From: a virus
IMG/VR virus record: IMGVR_UViG_3300032224_000318
Coordinates: 1-29,092 of that record
Direction: 5' to 3' (one strand)
DNA: 29,092 nt
Every line of letters starts with the position of its first letter. Position 1 is the first letter of the stretch. A program made the position numbers and the translations under genes. The notes beneath the pieces were generated by a model that ran no database searches, was not told the origin of the DNA, and worked only from the letters and a program-made list of their open reading frames with translations. Positions 14,358-22,188 of the stretch are shown in pieces.

Positions 14358-15233
14358 TTACGCCCAAGAAACATTGCCGGTTCCAGCAGTAATTGATGTT
14401 ATTTTATAAGCACCAGACGTAACTGTTGAAAATGTTAAACCGCCACCCGGATTGCTAATTGTGTAGGTACTTGGGTATTTAAGAATAACGATTCCAGAGC
14501 CTCCCGCTGCACCACCACCAGAAGTGCCTCCACCACCGCCGCCACCGCCACCAGTATTTGCCGTTCCAGCCGTTCCAGCAGCACCGCTGTTACCCGCTGC
14601 ACCACCACCGCCAGAGCCACCAGCACCACCATTTCCAGCATTACGACCACCACCACCGCCTCCGGAATAAGTGACGCTAGGACCTGTAATAGTAGATGCT
14701 TGACCAGCACCACCGGCACCGCCAGTAGCACCTCCAGTTGCACCTGCCGCAGATGCGCCTCCACCACCACCAGCAGAAAAAGTAGAACCTGCTCCAGCGG
14801 CATCACCACCAGCAAAACCTTGGTACGCTACAGCTGGTGCGCCATTGCCTCCGGCAGAAGGTTGACTAGGAGTATTACCTGCGCCACCTGTATAGTTAAT
14901 TGCATCACCAGATGCAGCACCACCACCAGAACCACCGGAACCACCATTTGATGTGTTTGCTGGAGAACCAAATCCACCACCAGTAGATGTTATTGTGCTA
15001 AATACAGAATCACTTCCTTTAGCACCAGCAGTCCCACCGCCACCAACAGTAACTGTGTAATTTGTAGCAGTAGTAAAAGCTACACTTGTATCTGTTCGGA
15101 ATCCTCCAGCACCACCGCCGCCACCTCGGTTAGTGCCACCACCACCGCCACCGGCAACAACAAGGTAGTCAACAAATTTGCCAAGAACAACAACTCCGCT
15201 TCTGGCTTGCGTAATTTTCGAGAAAGAAAACAT
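14358..15233 (-). CDS. glycine-rich tail fibre / adhesin (291 aa)
   Basis: A 291-residue protein dominated by Gly runs from about residue 27 to 250, separated by short Ala/Ser/Thr/Asn segments, ending with the typical GIVILKYPSTYTI motif and a small beta domain (GLTFSTVTSGAYKITSI). This matches glycine-rich phage adhesins whose polyglycine helices pack side by side with variable loops at the tip that contact the receptor, as known from gp38-type adhesins. The N-terminus MFSFSKITQARSGVV probably attaches to the fibre or baseplate equivalent. Loops between Gly runs are candidate host-range determinants. The reverse strand and other frames give long spurious readings owing to the GGN repeats. 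Confidence 0.8.
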   Translation of the reverse strand: MFSFSKITQARSGVVVLGKFVDYLVVAGGGGGGTNRGGGGGAGGFRTDTSVAFTTATNYTVTVGGGGTAGAKGSDSVFSTITSTGGGFGSPANTSNGGSGGSGGGAASGDAINYTGGAGNTPSQPSAGGNGAPAVAYQGFAGGDAAGAGSTFSAGGGGGASAAGATGGATGGAGGAGQASTITGPSVTYSGGGGGGRNAGNGGAGGSGGGGAAGNSGAAGTAGTANTGGGGGGGGGTSGGGAAGGSGIVILKYPSTYTISNPGGGLTFSTVTSGAYKITSITAGTGNVSWA

Positions 15234-15242
15234 TAGAACCTC

Positions 15243-15845
15243 TTATGCGTAGTTCTGTGAATAGTTTCCGTACCAGTTTGTACCGTCAGCAATAAAGCTC
15301 AGAATATCTTTATTGCCTGTCGTAGTAATTGTCGGTGCTGTATTAGCAGCCCATTTAACGCCAGTAAACGTAGCATTAGCAGTAGCAGCACCAGTAACAA
15401 TTAAGATAAACGACTTACCGGCGGTTGCTGTTGGCATCGTGAACGTACACGTATTAGCCGCCGTCAATGTCACCGTCTGAACCGTACCGTTACTTAACGA
15501 CAACGTATTAGTCGTTGTAACCGTACCAATACCTACAACAGATTCAGTGTAGTTAGTGTACGTACCGTTAGTAACAGTCAAGTTACCAACATTAGTTACT
15601 GTGCTTCCTAAAGTAACTACAGTATTTCCTAATGTAGCAGAACTATTTGTAAGATAACTATTAGGAAATGTACTTGCTACAGAACTAATAGTGACGTTTG
15701 GAAACGTCATATTATTTAATGTAGTAACAGTATTTCCTAATGTCACCGCCGTATTACCAATCGTAATACCAGTATTAAAATTGGAATCCAATTGAGACAA
15801 CGGAATGGATGTGGTTGCCGTAGCAAAAGTATATGGGACAGTCAT
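15243..15845 (-). CDS. tail fibre-type protein with short internal repeats (200 aa)
   Basis: A 200-residue Thr/Asn/Val-rich protein starting MTVPYTFATATTSIPLSQLD. Two copies of a beta-helix-like stretch are visible: IGNTAVTLGNTVTTLNNMTF (about 29-48) and SATLGNTVVTLGSTVTNVGN (about 69-88). The C-terminal half (LSLSNGTVQTVTLTAANTCTF, then FILIVTGA, and SFIADGTNWYGNYSQNYA) looks like a small beta cap that ends many fibres. It directly follows the nozzle-like gene (adjacent at 15845/15846), consistent with a fibre that mounts on the tail. Confidence 0.75.
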   Translation of the reverse strand: MTVPYTFATATTSIPLSQLDSNFNTGITIGNTAVTLGNTVTTLNNMTFPNVTISSVASTFPNSYLTNSSATLGNTVVTLGSTVTNVGNLTVTNGTYTNYTESVVGIGTVTTTNTLSLSNGTVQTVTLTAANTCTFTMPTATAGKSFILIVTGAATANATFTGVKWAANTAPTITTTGNKDILSFIADGTNWYGNYSQNYA

Positions 15846-17825
15846 TTAAAACCTCACTCTCAATTCATGTTCGTATTCAAAACCGTTGTACACAACGCCA
15901 GCATTGGTTGATGTCACGGTCATACCCAAGTATTTGCCATACTGCTTGGCATCTGTTTTGTACAACGTGTACCCTGTCGAGCCAGTATTCCATGCTATTA
16001 CCGCTGAACTATTGTTAGTCCAAGAAATAGCAGTGGAGGAATTATTCAACCAGCTTACTGTTTGATAACCTAATTGAATAACAGAACTAGAACCCGTCTC
16101 AGAATCAATTGAAACACCAATGGTTGATGTATTAGTTAATGTAGCCTCAACACCAACCTTTAATGCTTGTTTTGTTCTAATCGGGTCTTTCATCGGATTT
16201 AAAGACGTCTGGACATAACTGTTAATGCTTGCAGTTACGTTTGCATACATCTTTATGCACGATGTTCCATCTGTACCGTACAACGTAATCTTGCCGCCTA
16301 CCGGCGCAGAAGTAACAAACTTTAGATTGTTTCCTGCGCTAGTAAAAAACCATTTCTTCTCAAAGAAAATGGCTTGTATGTACCTGTTATCGCTTGATGT
16401 TCCCAACCCACCCGTGTACCTAAAATTAAACGCAGCACACAAAATGTTGTTTAACAAAACCTGACCACCGTTGGTATTGCCGTTAGTAAAGTCTATATTC
16501 GGGAATATGCCGTCCAACGAGTCAGAAATCTTTGACGTTGTTGAACCTACCAACGCATACACACCGTAGTCATTCATAAACAACACTGAACGGAAGTACG
16601 GGAAAATTGCATACCCTCGCTTAGTACCTACCGATGCACTGACGTTCGTGTTCGTAAACAGCGTAGTTCCAGCCGTTGTAACCCTAACGTCTGAAAACAC
16701 GTTAATGCTATCGTCGCCAAAAATATACAAAAAGTTATTGGCTGACAATAACTGAATAATGTTTCCGTGCAATGTCGCGTCAGTAAGCACTACCGTACCA
16801 GCCGACACCGTTACAAAGTCACTGTATGAGCCAGCAGCCGAATAATAAATTGTTCTACCGCTAGAAATCCATACCCGTCCAGAAAATGACTGAATACCAG
16901 AGTTTGTCCCAGTATTTATAATTGCTTTAGCCGTAGCGTTAGAACCGCCACCGCTAGATATGGACACCGTAATGTTGGCTGAGTTCGTATAGCCAGAACC
17001 AACATTCGTCATAATGACTTGCGTCACAATGTTGCCACTGACAATAGCCTGACCTGCCGCATTAGTACCGCCACCCCCGGTAATCGTCACCGTTGGATTA
17101 GATGTAAACCCAACGCCACCGTTAGTCACTAGGACGGCTACAGTGCCTTGAGAAAATGTGGTGATAGACGCTACAGCATTAGCACCTGTTCCTCCACCAC
17201 CGTTAAACGTAATGGTTGGAGAAGACGTATATCCAGAGCCAGCTTCTAATAACGTAACAGACGAAACGGCGTTAGCCGAGATAGTAGCAATGGCTGTGGC
17301 TTGTACTCCGTTCGTCTGATTCGGTGCTGATATAACGACAGAAGGTGCAGACGTATATCCTGACCCTTTACTGACAATACCTATTGAGCCTACTGAACCA
17401 ACAGAAATTAAGTTGGTTCCATCCCACGTAAAGTAACCTTTAGACGGGTCGCTAATCAAAACACGGTCATTTTTCCATTGGCTAATGTTCATGCCACTGG
17501 TTGAGAACGTACCGGCAGACGCTAACGTGCCCTTGATGCTTGTTGTCAGATTGACGTACTCGCAGCTTCCATCATCCTCAAACGCTATCAAATAATCGTC
17601 TAAGCCAATATTAGCTGAGAAGAAATTAACAACGGTATGAGAAAAAGTAACACTACCAACAGCATCATAGGTCGGCGTAATCTTTAAGTTGGCGTAGCCC
17701 ACAGGCATCGCGTTCTCAAGCCAGTAGAACTCATCGTCACCAATAGCCGTGCGGTTAGCTTTCGTGTTGACTCCACGAAAGTTCTTAACGACTTCATACG
17801 ATTTTTTCTGTTCTGCCGCTGCCAT
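15846..17825 (-). CDS. tail nozzle-like (tail tubular/stabilisation) protein (659 aa)
   Basis: A 659-residue protein. The N-terminus NFRGVNTKANRTAIGDDEFY and the following WLENAMPVG are typical of podovirus nozzle or stabilisation proteins (T7 gp12 / P22 gp10-like position), and YFTWDGTNLISVG (131-143) looks like a propeller blade. Residues about 150-305 are an insertion of four ~41-residue repeats with G(S/V)G(Y/F)T. The propeller-like part resumes at FSGRVWISSGRTIYYSAAGS and FLYIFGDDSINVFSD. Near the C-terminus (588-616) is a Trp decapeptide repeat (Trp592, 602, 612). It lies just after the connector gene, as expected for a nozzle. Family assignment is from motifs and order, not an alignment. 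Confidence 0.7.
   Translation of the reverse strand: MAAAEQKKSYEVVKNFRGVNTKANRTAIGDDEFYWLENAMPVGYANLKITPTYDAVGSVTFSHTVVNFFSANIGLDDYLIAFEDDGSCEYVNLTTSIKGTLASAGTFSTSGMNISQWKNDRVLISDPSKGYFTWDGTNLISVGSVGSIGIVSKGSGYTSAPSVVISAPNQTNGVQATAIATISANAVSSVTLLEAGSGYTSSPTITFNGGGGTGANAVASITTFSQGTVAVLVTNGGVGFTSNPTVTITGGGGTNAAGQAIVSGNIVTQVIMTNVGSGYTNSANITVSISSGGGSNATAKAIINTGTNSGIQSFSGRVWISSGRTIYYSAAGSYSDFVTVSAGTVVLTDATLHGNIIQLLSANNFLYIFGDDSINVFSDVRVTTAGTTLFTNTNVSASVGTKRGYAIFPYFRSVLFMNDYGVYALVGSTTSKISDSLDGIFPNIDFTNGNTNGGQVLLNNILCAAFNFRYTGGLGTSSDNRYIQAIFFEKKWFFTSAGNNLKFVTSAPVGGKITLYGTDGTSCIKMYANVTASINSYVQTSLNPMKDPIRTKQALKVGVEATLTNTSTIGVSIDSETGSSSVIQLGYQTVSWLNNSSTAISWTNNSSAVIAWNTGSTGYTLYKTDAKQYGKYLGMTVTSTNAGVVYNGFEYEHELRVRF
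15978..16064 (-). repeat. Trp decapeptide repeat in nozzle-like protein
   Basis: Three units, VSWLNNSSTA, ISWTNNSSAV and IAWNTGSTGY, place Trp at residues 592, 602 and 612. The same ten-residue period and near-identical wording occur in the tail fibre at 12692-12775, including 12 identical bases. Confidence 0.7.
16911..17378 (-). repeat. four ~41-residue repeats inserted in nozzle-like protein
   Basis: Residues about 150-305 contain GSGYTSAP, GSGYTSSP, GVGFTSNP and GSGYTNSA at intervals of about 42, 41 and 39 residues, each followed by a beta strand, a Gly cluster (GGGGT) and an Ala-rich strand. The repeats read as a separate beta-rich domain placed inside the propeller. Confidence 0.75.
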
Positions 17826-17828
17826 GAC

Positions 17829-18674
17829 TTAGTACGCTCTAGAGTAAGGGTCAGGCAGTCTCCGAGTGTAGATGGACGCCTGAACCGCTTGAATCTGCTG
17901 CTTGTACTGACCTAAATAGATTTCAGCCTCGCCAAACGACTGTTCGTAGTATTTGGCTAGGTAAGCAGCATAAAATTTAACTGGATTAGAGTACGGGTCA
18001 TTAATGTTATCCGTATCAGACAGATTCACTAAGTCTGTCGGCAGGAGAACCGTATCTAAGTCAATTACGTAAGCTATGTCAGGAACTGGTCCAATATAGA
18101 TTTGAGATTGCCCGTAAATACTGTAAGCAACCGGCGTTCCGATGCGGTTCTGCCAATAACGCAACTGTGCGTTAAAGTCTGTCCAAGGCATATAGCGCAA
18201 CGGTATTCTGGAATTTCCCCAATAGAGGTTAATGTTGATGACGTCCAGAGTCAAAGTTCCAGACGGCAAGCAAGAATAATTGATTAATTCTGAGGGACCG
18301 GCGTACTGAACTGTAGCCGTGCCGCTAGTAAACGGTGTGCTAGGCGGGTAAATGTAGTTTGCGGAAGGGTAATTAGGGTTGTCCCCTAAAACACCGCCGA
18401 CAGTTACCGCATAAATATAGATATTGGAAAATACGTAATCACCCGCACTTACAGCTAAGCCGGATGACCAAATAACAGGGGTTTTACCGCCAGCCACCGG
18501 GGTGCAAGGCGTTTGGCTTGTTTGGACCGTGCGGAGACACCCTGTGTCACGAACAACACGCGCTCTAGCACCATTAATGTAGTCAGTTAGCTGACTGTTG
18601 GTGTAAAAGTTAGCGTTTGCATCGTGCAGCAGGTATCTAACAGCAGTAATGTAGCTTTGCAGTGTCTGCGCCAT
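17829..18674 (-). CDS. head-tail connector / adaptor protein (281 aa)
   Basis: A 281-residue protein. The N-terminal helices (MAQTLQSYITAVRYLLHDAN, then FYTNSQLTDYINGARARVVRDT) and C-terminal helices (YAAYLAKYYEQSFGEAEIYL, QYKQQIQAVQASIYTRRLPD) sandwich a beta-rich middle (WTDFNAQLRYWQNRIGTPVAY, IYIGPVPDIAYVIDLDTVLL). This is the usual layout of podovirus thin connector proteins in the gp4 (P22) or gp11 (T7) position, which bind the portal ring and carry the nozzle and fibres. It lies immediately upstream of the nozzle-like gene (3-base gap) and downstream of the head genes. Function is inferred from architecture plus gene order. Confidence 0.75.
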   Translation of the reverse strand: MAQTLQSYITAVRYLLHDANANFYTNSQLTDYINGARARVVRDTGCLRTVQTSQTPCTPVAGGKTPVIWSSGLAVSAGDYVFSNIYIYAVTVGGVLGDNPNYPSANYIYPPSTPFTSGTATVQYAGPSELINYSCLPSGTLTLDVININLYWGNSRIPLRYMPWTDFNAQLRYWQNRIGTPVAYSIYGQSQIYIGPVPDIAYVIDLDTVLLPTDLVNLSDTDNINDPYSNPVKFYAAYLAKYYEQSFGEAEIYLGQYKQQIQAVQASIYTRRLPDPYSRAY

Positions 18675-18686
18675 TTACGGTCCATA

Positions 18687-19019
18687 TTAAGCTGCTACAT
18701 TGACTTTTCCCCCTGCCTCTTTGGAAGGCAAGGGTACTCTTTCAACCACCGGGGATAACGAGTGGACTTTCTTTGGCGGCTGGTCCGTAATCAGAATCTT
18801 TTCAAGGATTTTTAATCCGGCAGGAATATCTGCCTTCGTCTGAATCATCGCCAACCGCGCCATATACGGTTCTTTATCAGTGTCACCATGCCCGAATATG
18901 TGACAAACAGCCTCCAGCGGCACCTCTACACTTTCGCCTACTGGAAACGTATAGGAGATGTAGTTATAGCTAAAGGTTATGGGTTTTTCCCATTTGTTTG
19001 TCACATAGACGGTTTGCAT
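18687..19019 (-). CDS. conserved head-region protein (110 aa)
   Basis: A 110-residue soluble protein: a beta-rich start (MQTVYVTNKWEKPITFSYNY), the motif FPVGESVEVPLEAVCHIFGH, a helical centre and a Pro/Lys-rich end. The VTNK..KP.TF.Y....Y.FPVG..V.VP.E pattern recalls short proteins found beside connector or capsid genes in other phages; the function is not known to me. It sits between small beta proteins of the head module and the connector gene, so head completion or decoration is possible. Confidence 0.65.
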   Translation of the reverse strand: MQTVYVTNKWEKPITFSYNYISYTFPVGESVEVPLEAVCHIFGHGDTDKEPYMARLAMIQTKADIPAGLKILEKILITDQPPKKVHSLSPVVERVPLPSKEAGGKVNVAA

Positions 19020-19021
19020 GA

Positions 19022-19468
19022 TTAGAAGTTCACTGTATCGCCATAAACCCGAATATCAATAGTCCCTGCTACGTTCGTATTGACCTTCAAGAATAAGGCT
19101 TGGCTGTTGTAACCCGACACAATGACGTTACCACCAGAGATGGCAGCGTCTTGGAATGTGCCGGTACCCGTTAAACTGCTAAGAACAACGTTAGCTATTA
19201 CGGCATTGCTGACATTGCCGTCGCTGCTAGTCAAAATCGAGATGTTGCCTGTTGATACGTTGGCACTTGGATTTTGAATAGTCACACGACGAACAATGAC
19301 CGCACCCGAATTAACTACAGCGTTACCAGCAGTCAACCCACCCTGAAGAATGGGCAGGGCAACAACAGCATTTCCAGTGGCAGCCAAAGACGCACCAGTA
19401 ATTGCGGAAATTGCGTAATTACCGAAACTGTCTGGGTACTTTTGCGAGACTGAATCTGGATTTGCCAT
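19022..19468 (-). CDS. beta-rich head-associated protein (148 aa)
   Basis: A 148-residue protein, MANPDSVSQKYPDSFGNYAI..., Ala/Val/Gly/Asn-rich with repeated short beta strands (GNAVVALPILQGGL, GAVIVRRVTIQNPS, GTIDIRVYGDTVNF) and no membrane segment. GGGGGAATC before ATG 19468 acts as the ribosome binding site. Its position two genes after the major capsid gene suggests a decoration, spike or vertex protein. I do not recognise a family. Composition is similar to that of the neighbouring 110-residue protein at 19478-19810, possibly reflecting a shared fold. Confidence 0.65.
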   Translation of the reverse strand: MANPDSVSQKYPDSFGNYAISAITGASLAATGNAVVALPILQGGLTAGNAVVNSGAVIVRRVTIQNPSANVSTGNISILTSSDGNVSNAVIANVVLSSLTGTGTFQDAAISGGNVIVSGYNSQALFLKVNTNVAGTIDIRVYGDTVNF

Positions 19469-19477
19469 GATTCCCCC

Positions 19478-19810
19478 TTACGATGCAAACGTACTGCTGA
19501 CGTTTTGACCGCCGTTAGTAGCTAACAGAGTTATAGTGTCGCCACCAGAGTTTGTGGTTTTAGCAAATACGTTGACGCCATCAGAAAGAATGACACCACC
19601 AGTGTTTGCAGGAAGCACAGTTGAGTTAGACGTATTGCTTGTAGAAGCAATAATACTAACATTTACTTGTGGAATCAGAATATACACACCAGCCGGAATA
19701 ACCGTACCGTTACCTGTACTAACAGCAGCAACAGTAGTGGTTAAAAAATAGGCACCAGCGGTGTTGGTCTGTGCGCCAGCAAGAATGATTTTATTGGTAC
19801 TTAGTGACAT
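19478..19810 (-). CDS. small beta-rich decoration-type protein (110 aa)
   Basis: A 110-residue protein from ATG 19810 with AAGGAG ahead (GGAG seven bases from ATG). A longer in-frame reading to 19891 lies inside the capsid gene and lacks a site. The sequence is Thr/Val/Asn-rich with a central VIPAGVYILIPQVNVSI and a later GGVILSDGVNVFA, typical of small jelly-roll or beta-tulip capsid decoration proteins. It follows the major capsid gene by ten bases, the usual place for a decoration protein. The role is inferred from position and composition only. Confidence 0.65.
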   Translation of the reverse strand: MSLSTNKIILAGAQTNTAGAYFLTTTVAAVSTGNGTVIPAGVYILIPQVNVSIIASTSNTSNSTVLPANTGGVILSDGVNVFAKTTNSGGDTITLLATNGGQNVSSTFAS

Positions 19811-19820
19811 GGTTAGCTCC

Positions 19821-20822
19821 TTATATGCTGAGAGAGTTGTAACCCGACACCACTGACATCGACTTAGGCTTAGTTGAAACCAACTCAGCAATCATCAATA
19901 CAGCACCAACATAACCAATCTGCCAGTTAGGTAGAGTCGATTCAAAACCAGTAAACACGAACGAACCTTGCTCATGGATATAAAGCGACAGGTAGTTGGT
20001 GTTCAGGAAGTAAACCGTACCTTCTGGACAGTAGGGGTCAGGATAAATAGGTACACCAGCAACCATCAAAGCACGGAACGCTGCTTGTGGGCCATTTGTG
20101 TCGCCGTCAAAGCCGTGACCGGGAGTGATGACGTACTGCTCTTGACCGACAAAGTCTTGAGCCAACAGGGTCCATGTACCAAAACCGCAAACACCGAATG
20201 AAGGCACTTCAGCACCGTTTTTCACAGTACCTGAAATGTATTGCAGGATGTTTTGACGAGTTGGGTTCACGTTACCGGCTGAGTACGACTTCGACTGCCA
20301 CCAGCTATAGGCTGAACGGCTGATATTGCCGTATGTGCCTGAAGCAGAAACAGCGGCTGGCAAGCCAGTGAACTGTTGATTGTTAGTGCTGTTGGTGTAC
20401 AAGGCGGTTGCCATTGCATCCATCATCACGTTAGTCGCGTCGTTCATACGAGCTTCAATCAATGGAATGATTGCAGCGTCTTGCTGAACTGCACCTTCCA
20501 TACCGAGGAACGGTACTGGAGCAATCATCAGCTTCAGGTCGAATTCAGCGTTGAAAGCACCTTGCTGGACTGATGGCTGGTTAAACGAACCAGAGTAGTC
20601 AGACCATTGTGCGTTCACAAACTGTGCGCCCTGAACGGGAACGGTTACGGAAGAAACACCACCGGAAGCCTGTTGCGAGTTAGCAATCAGAGCCGCCATG
20701 AGCGGTGTCGAGTTGTATAGTTGAACTACCAGCTTCGGAATGAACGCACGCCGTGTGACGTAAGTCAACTCGGTATATTGCGTACTACCTGTTGCTGGAA
20801 TGATACCGCCACCAATAGGCAT
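19821..20822 (-). CDS. major capsid protein (333 aa)
   Basis: A 333-residue protein following the scaffold gene and preceded by the strong site AGGAGATAACC before ATG. Features consistent with an HK97-fold coat subunit: a Gly/Pro-rich N-arm (MPIGGGIIPATGSTQYTELT), TRRAFIPKLVVQLYNSTPLM, a long helical spine around residues 110-145 (MEGAVQQDAAIIPLIEARMN, DATNVMMDAMATALYTN), and late beta strands with GVPIYPDPYCPEGTVYFLNT and GSFVFTGFE. Similar coat proteins occur in other environmental podoviruses and siphoviruses. The size and gene order (portal, scaffold, coat) make the assignment secure, although the exact family is not named. As the likely most abundant product it has the most canonical ribosome binding site of the head module. 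Confidence 0.85.
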   Translation of the reverse strand: MPIGGGIIPATGSTQYTELTYVTRRAFIPKLVVQLYNSTPLMAALIANSQQASGGVSSVTVPVQGAQFVNAQWSDYSGSFNQPSVQQGAFNAEFDLKLMIAPVPFLGMEGAVQQDAAIIPLIEARMNDATNVMMDAMATALYTNSTNNQQFTGLPAAVSASGTYGNISRSAYSWWQSKSYSAGNVNPTRQNILQYISGTVKNGAEVPSFGVCGFGTWTLLAQDFVGQEQYVITPGHGFDGDTNGPQAAFRALMVAGVPIYPDPYCPEGTVYFLNTNYLSLYIHEQGSFVFTGFESTLPNWQIGYVGAVLMIAELVSTKPKSMSVVSGYNSLSI

Positions 20823-20856
20823 GGTTATCTCCTAAAAAACTTTATCCCCTACTAAA

Positions 20857-21387
20857 TTAAAATCCAATAGGACGTCTGTTTTGACGTAACTCTTGGAGTG
20901 CTTTTGATGCTTCGTCTCTAGCTGCACCGATAGGGTTCTTGTAGTATTTACCTAGGTCGAACTTACTAACGGCTGACGGGTTGTAACCTGTCGGCGTTGG
21001 TGTAGCGGATTGCTTCATCCACTGCCAGTATTCCGCTGCCGATTCGTGGTTAGTTATGCCTTTTTCCAGCATAATTTTTTCCACTTCGTGAATATCTTCG
21101 TCAGTCTGCACGAAACCTTTTTTCATCAGCTTATTACGGCGTGCTTCAAGGTCACGGACAGCATCTTGCTCTCTGTCTTTTGCATCACGTTCCATAAGCC
21201 GCTGTTCTAGCTTATCGACATACGATTTAGTGGTATTTTCAATATCCAGTTCAGGAATAACGAGGTCTGGTTTAATTTGCTTCGTTAAACGCAGAACATC
21301 TTTTCTGGTTGCTGGATTATCGGAAAGTTCACGCATTAACAACGCTAATTGGTCGCGCTGTTCAAAAGACATATCTTCAAGACTCAT
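20857..21387 (-). CDS. scaffolding protein (176 aa)
   Basis: A 176-residue, highly charged, helical protein directly upstream of the major capsid gene. It has a coiled-coil centre (TTKSYVDKLEQRLMERDAKD and on), an acidic N-terminus, and a short basic C-terminal helix (KALQELRQNRRPIGF) like the coat-binding end of P22-type scaffolds. Scaffolds direct coat assembly and leave before packaging. AGGGGATAAAA lies just before ATG 21387. Identification relies on composition, length and position between portal and coat; sequence families of scaffolds are too variable for more. Confidence 0.75.
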   Translation of the reverse strand: MSLEDMSFEQRDQLALLMRELSDNPATRKDVLRLTKQIKPDLVIPELDIENTTKSYVDKLEQRLMERDAKDREQDAVRDLEARRNKLMKKGFVQTDEDIHEVEKIMLEKGITNHESAAEYWQWMKQSATPTPTGYNPSAVSKFDLGKYYKNPIGAARDEASKALQELRQNRRPIGF

Positions 21388-21405
21388 TTTTATCCCCTAA
21401 CTACG

Positions 21406-21591
21406 TTAGATTACTTTTTTACCGTCACCGGGCTTTTGAACGCCCATCTTATTTTTGCTACCAATTTTGTTAGCAGCATTAAGACCGCCAAATTCTTCAA
21501 AGCGGGGAGGGTTCGTTACAACACCGTTTTGCTGGTTGTTGTCGGTAGGACGGCGAGGGCTGTTAGCACCTCTTGGTTTAAACAAATCCAT
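21406..21591 (-). CDS. small Asn/Pro-rich basic protein (61 aa)
   Basis: A 61-residue, disordered-looking protein (MDLFKPRGANSPRRPTDNNQ...) ending MGVQKPGDGKKVI. It has no membrane segment or recognisable domain. It lies between the accessory gene and the scaffold gene on the same strand, with nine-base and 18-base gaps. The C-terminal GDGKKVI resembles the GGGKKVY end of the 68-residue protein at 5187-5393. Short disordered proteins like this often act as scaffold helpers or minor head proteins; nothing here proves it. Confidence 0.6.
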   Translation of the reverse strand: MDLFKPRGANSPRRPTDNNQQNGVVTNPPRFEEFGGLNAANKIGSKNKMGVQKPGDGKKVI

Positions 21592-21600
21592 GATAATTCC

Positions 21601-22101
21601 TTACATTGGAGTGGGTTGAGGTGAAGCACCGCCACCACCGGCACCGGGCATACTCATCGGAGAAGGTGCTGCTCCGGGCATTGGCGGGAGGTTCGGGACC
21701 ATAGGAGCTTGCGACATTGCACGGCCTTCTGGTGTTGCTCCACCGGCTTGCGGCAAGTTCTGTAGCATCTGAATAATCTCAGATTGCTGGAGTTCATTTG
21801 TTTTTTGCTTGCGAGGGCCAATCAAGCCTGTCAACGCACGAATAGCGTTCAATGCTTTTTGACCTTCTGGAGATTCACTACCTAGACTTGGCAAGGCTTG
21901 TTCAATCAAATCCATTGCCATTGAGATGTTGACTAGCGCACCCTCACGATTTCCCATCTTTGGTTCTGGCGTAGACATCGGTGCCGACATAGGGGCCGTT
22001 GTCGAGTCAGACATTGCTGTCGGGTTTTCAGGAGCAGACTCAGCAGGGTTACCTTGCTGCTTGCCAATCAATTCCATTAACTTATCGGGTGGTACGCTCA
22101 T
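21601..22101 (-). CDS. Met/Pro-rich head accessory protein (166 aa)
   Basis: A 166-residue protein with a short N-terminal helix (MSVPPDKLMELIGKQQGN), a Pro/Ser/Met linker, a helical core (about 55-110, ALVNISMAMDLIEQALPSLG and NELQQSEIIQMLQNLPQAGG) and a Pro/Gly/Met-rich tail (PNLPPMPGAAPSPMSMPGAG). It is the first gene after the capsid-module promoter at 22131-22158. Similar helical core plus Pro-rich tails occur in small proteins between portal and scaffold genes of other phages; none has a role known to me. A head assembly cofactor is the likely class. Confidence 0.65.
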   Translation of the reverse strand: MSVPPDKLMELIGKQQGNPAESAPENPTAMSDSTTAPMSAPMSTPEPKMGNREGALVNISMAMDLIEQALPSLGSESPEGQKALNAIRALTGLIGPRKQKTNELQQSEIIQMLQNLPQAGGATPEGRAMSQAPMVPNLPPMPGAAPSPMSMPGAGGGGASPQPTPM

Positions 22102-22130
22102 AAATAACCTCTATCGTCTAACTAGACGCG

Positions 22131-22158
22131 ATTAGACCAGACTATCAGTAAATGTCAA
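22131..22158 (-). promoter_or_regulatory. sigma70-type promoter for head genes
   Basis: On the - strand a perfect -35 TTGACA (22158-22153) is followed after 16 bases by TCTAAT (22136-22131), five of six matches to the -10 consensus. It points at the accessory, scaffold and capsid genes, with ATG 22101 about 30 bases downstream of the -10. The -35 overlaps one arm of a hairpin (22156-22185), which could make this promoter regulated. It is the best promoter match I saw in the window. Confidence 0.6.
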
Positions 22159-22185
22159 GTGGGGGAGTACATCCCCTCCCCCTTG
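22156..22185 (-). terminator. GC-rich hairpin upstream of head promoter
   Basis: CAAG..GGGGAG pairs with CTCCCC..CTTG: a 10-bp stem with a two-base bulge and an 8-base loop. On the - strand it follows the small ORF string and is followed by ACATTTACTG, not a clean T run. It may terminate portal-operon transcription weakly, or act as an mRNA stem-loop protecting the downstream transcript. It overlaps the -35 box. Confidence 0.45.
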
Positions 22186-22188
22186 GGT

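Noticed and set aside
14435-14815. Val/Leu-rich - strand reading inside the glycine-rich adhesin
   Set aside because: GGN repeats read in another frame give long valine/leucine runs; no site or domain.
19811-19891. Possible frameshift extension of the major capsid protein into the next gene
   Set aside because: The downstream gene has its own strong AAGGAG and ATG 19810, and no slippery sequence is evident near the capsid stop.
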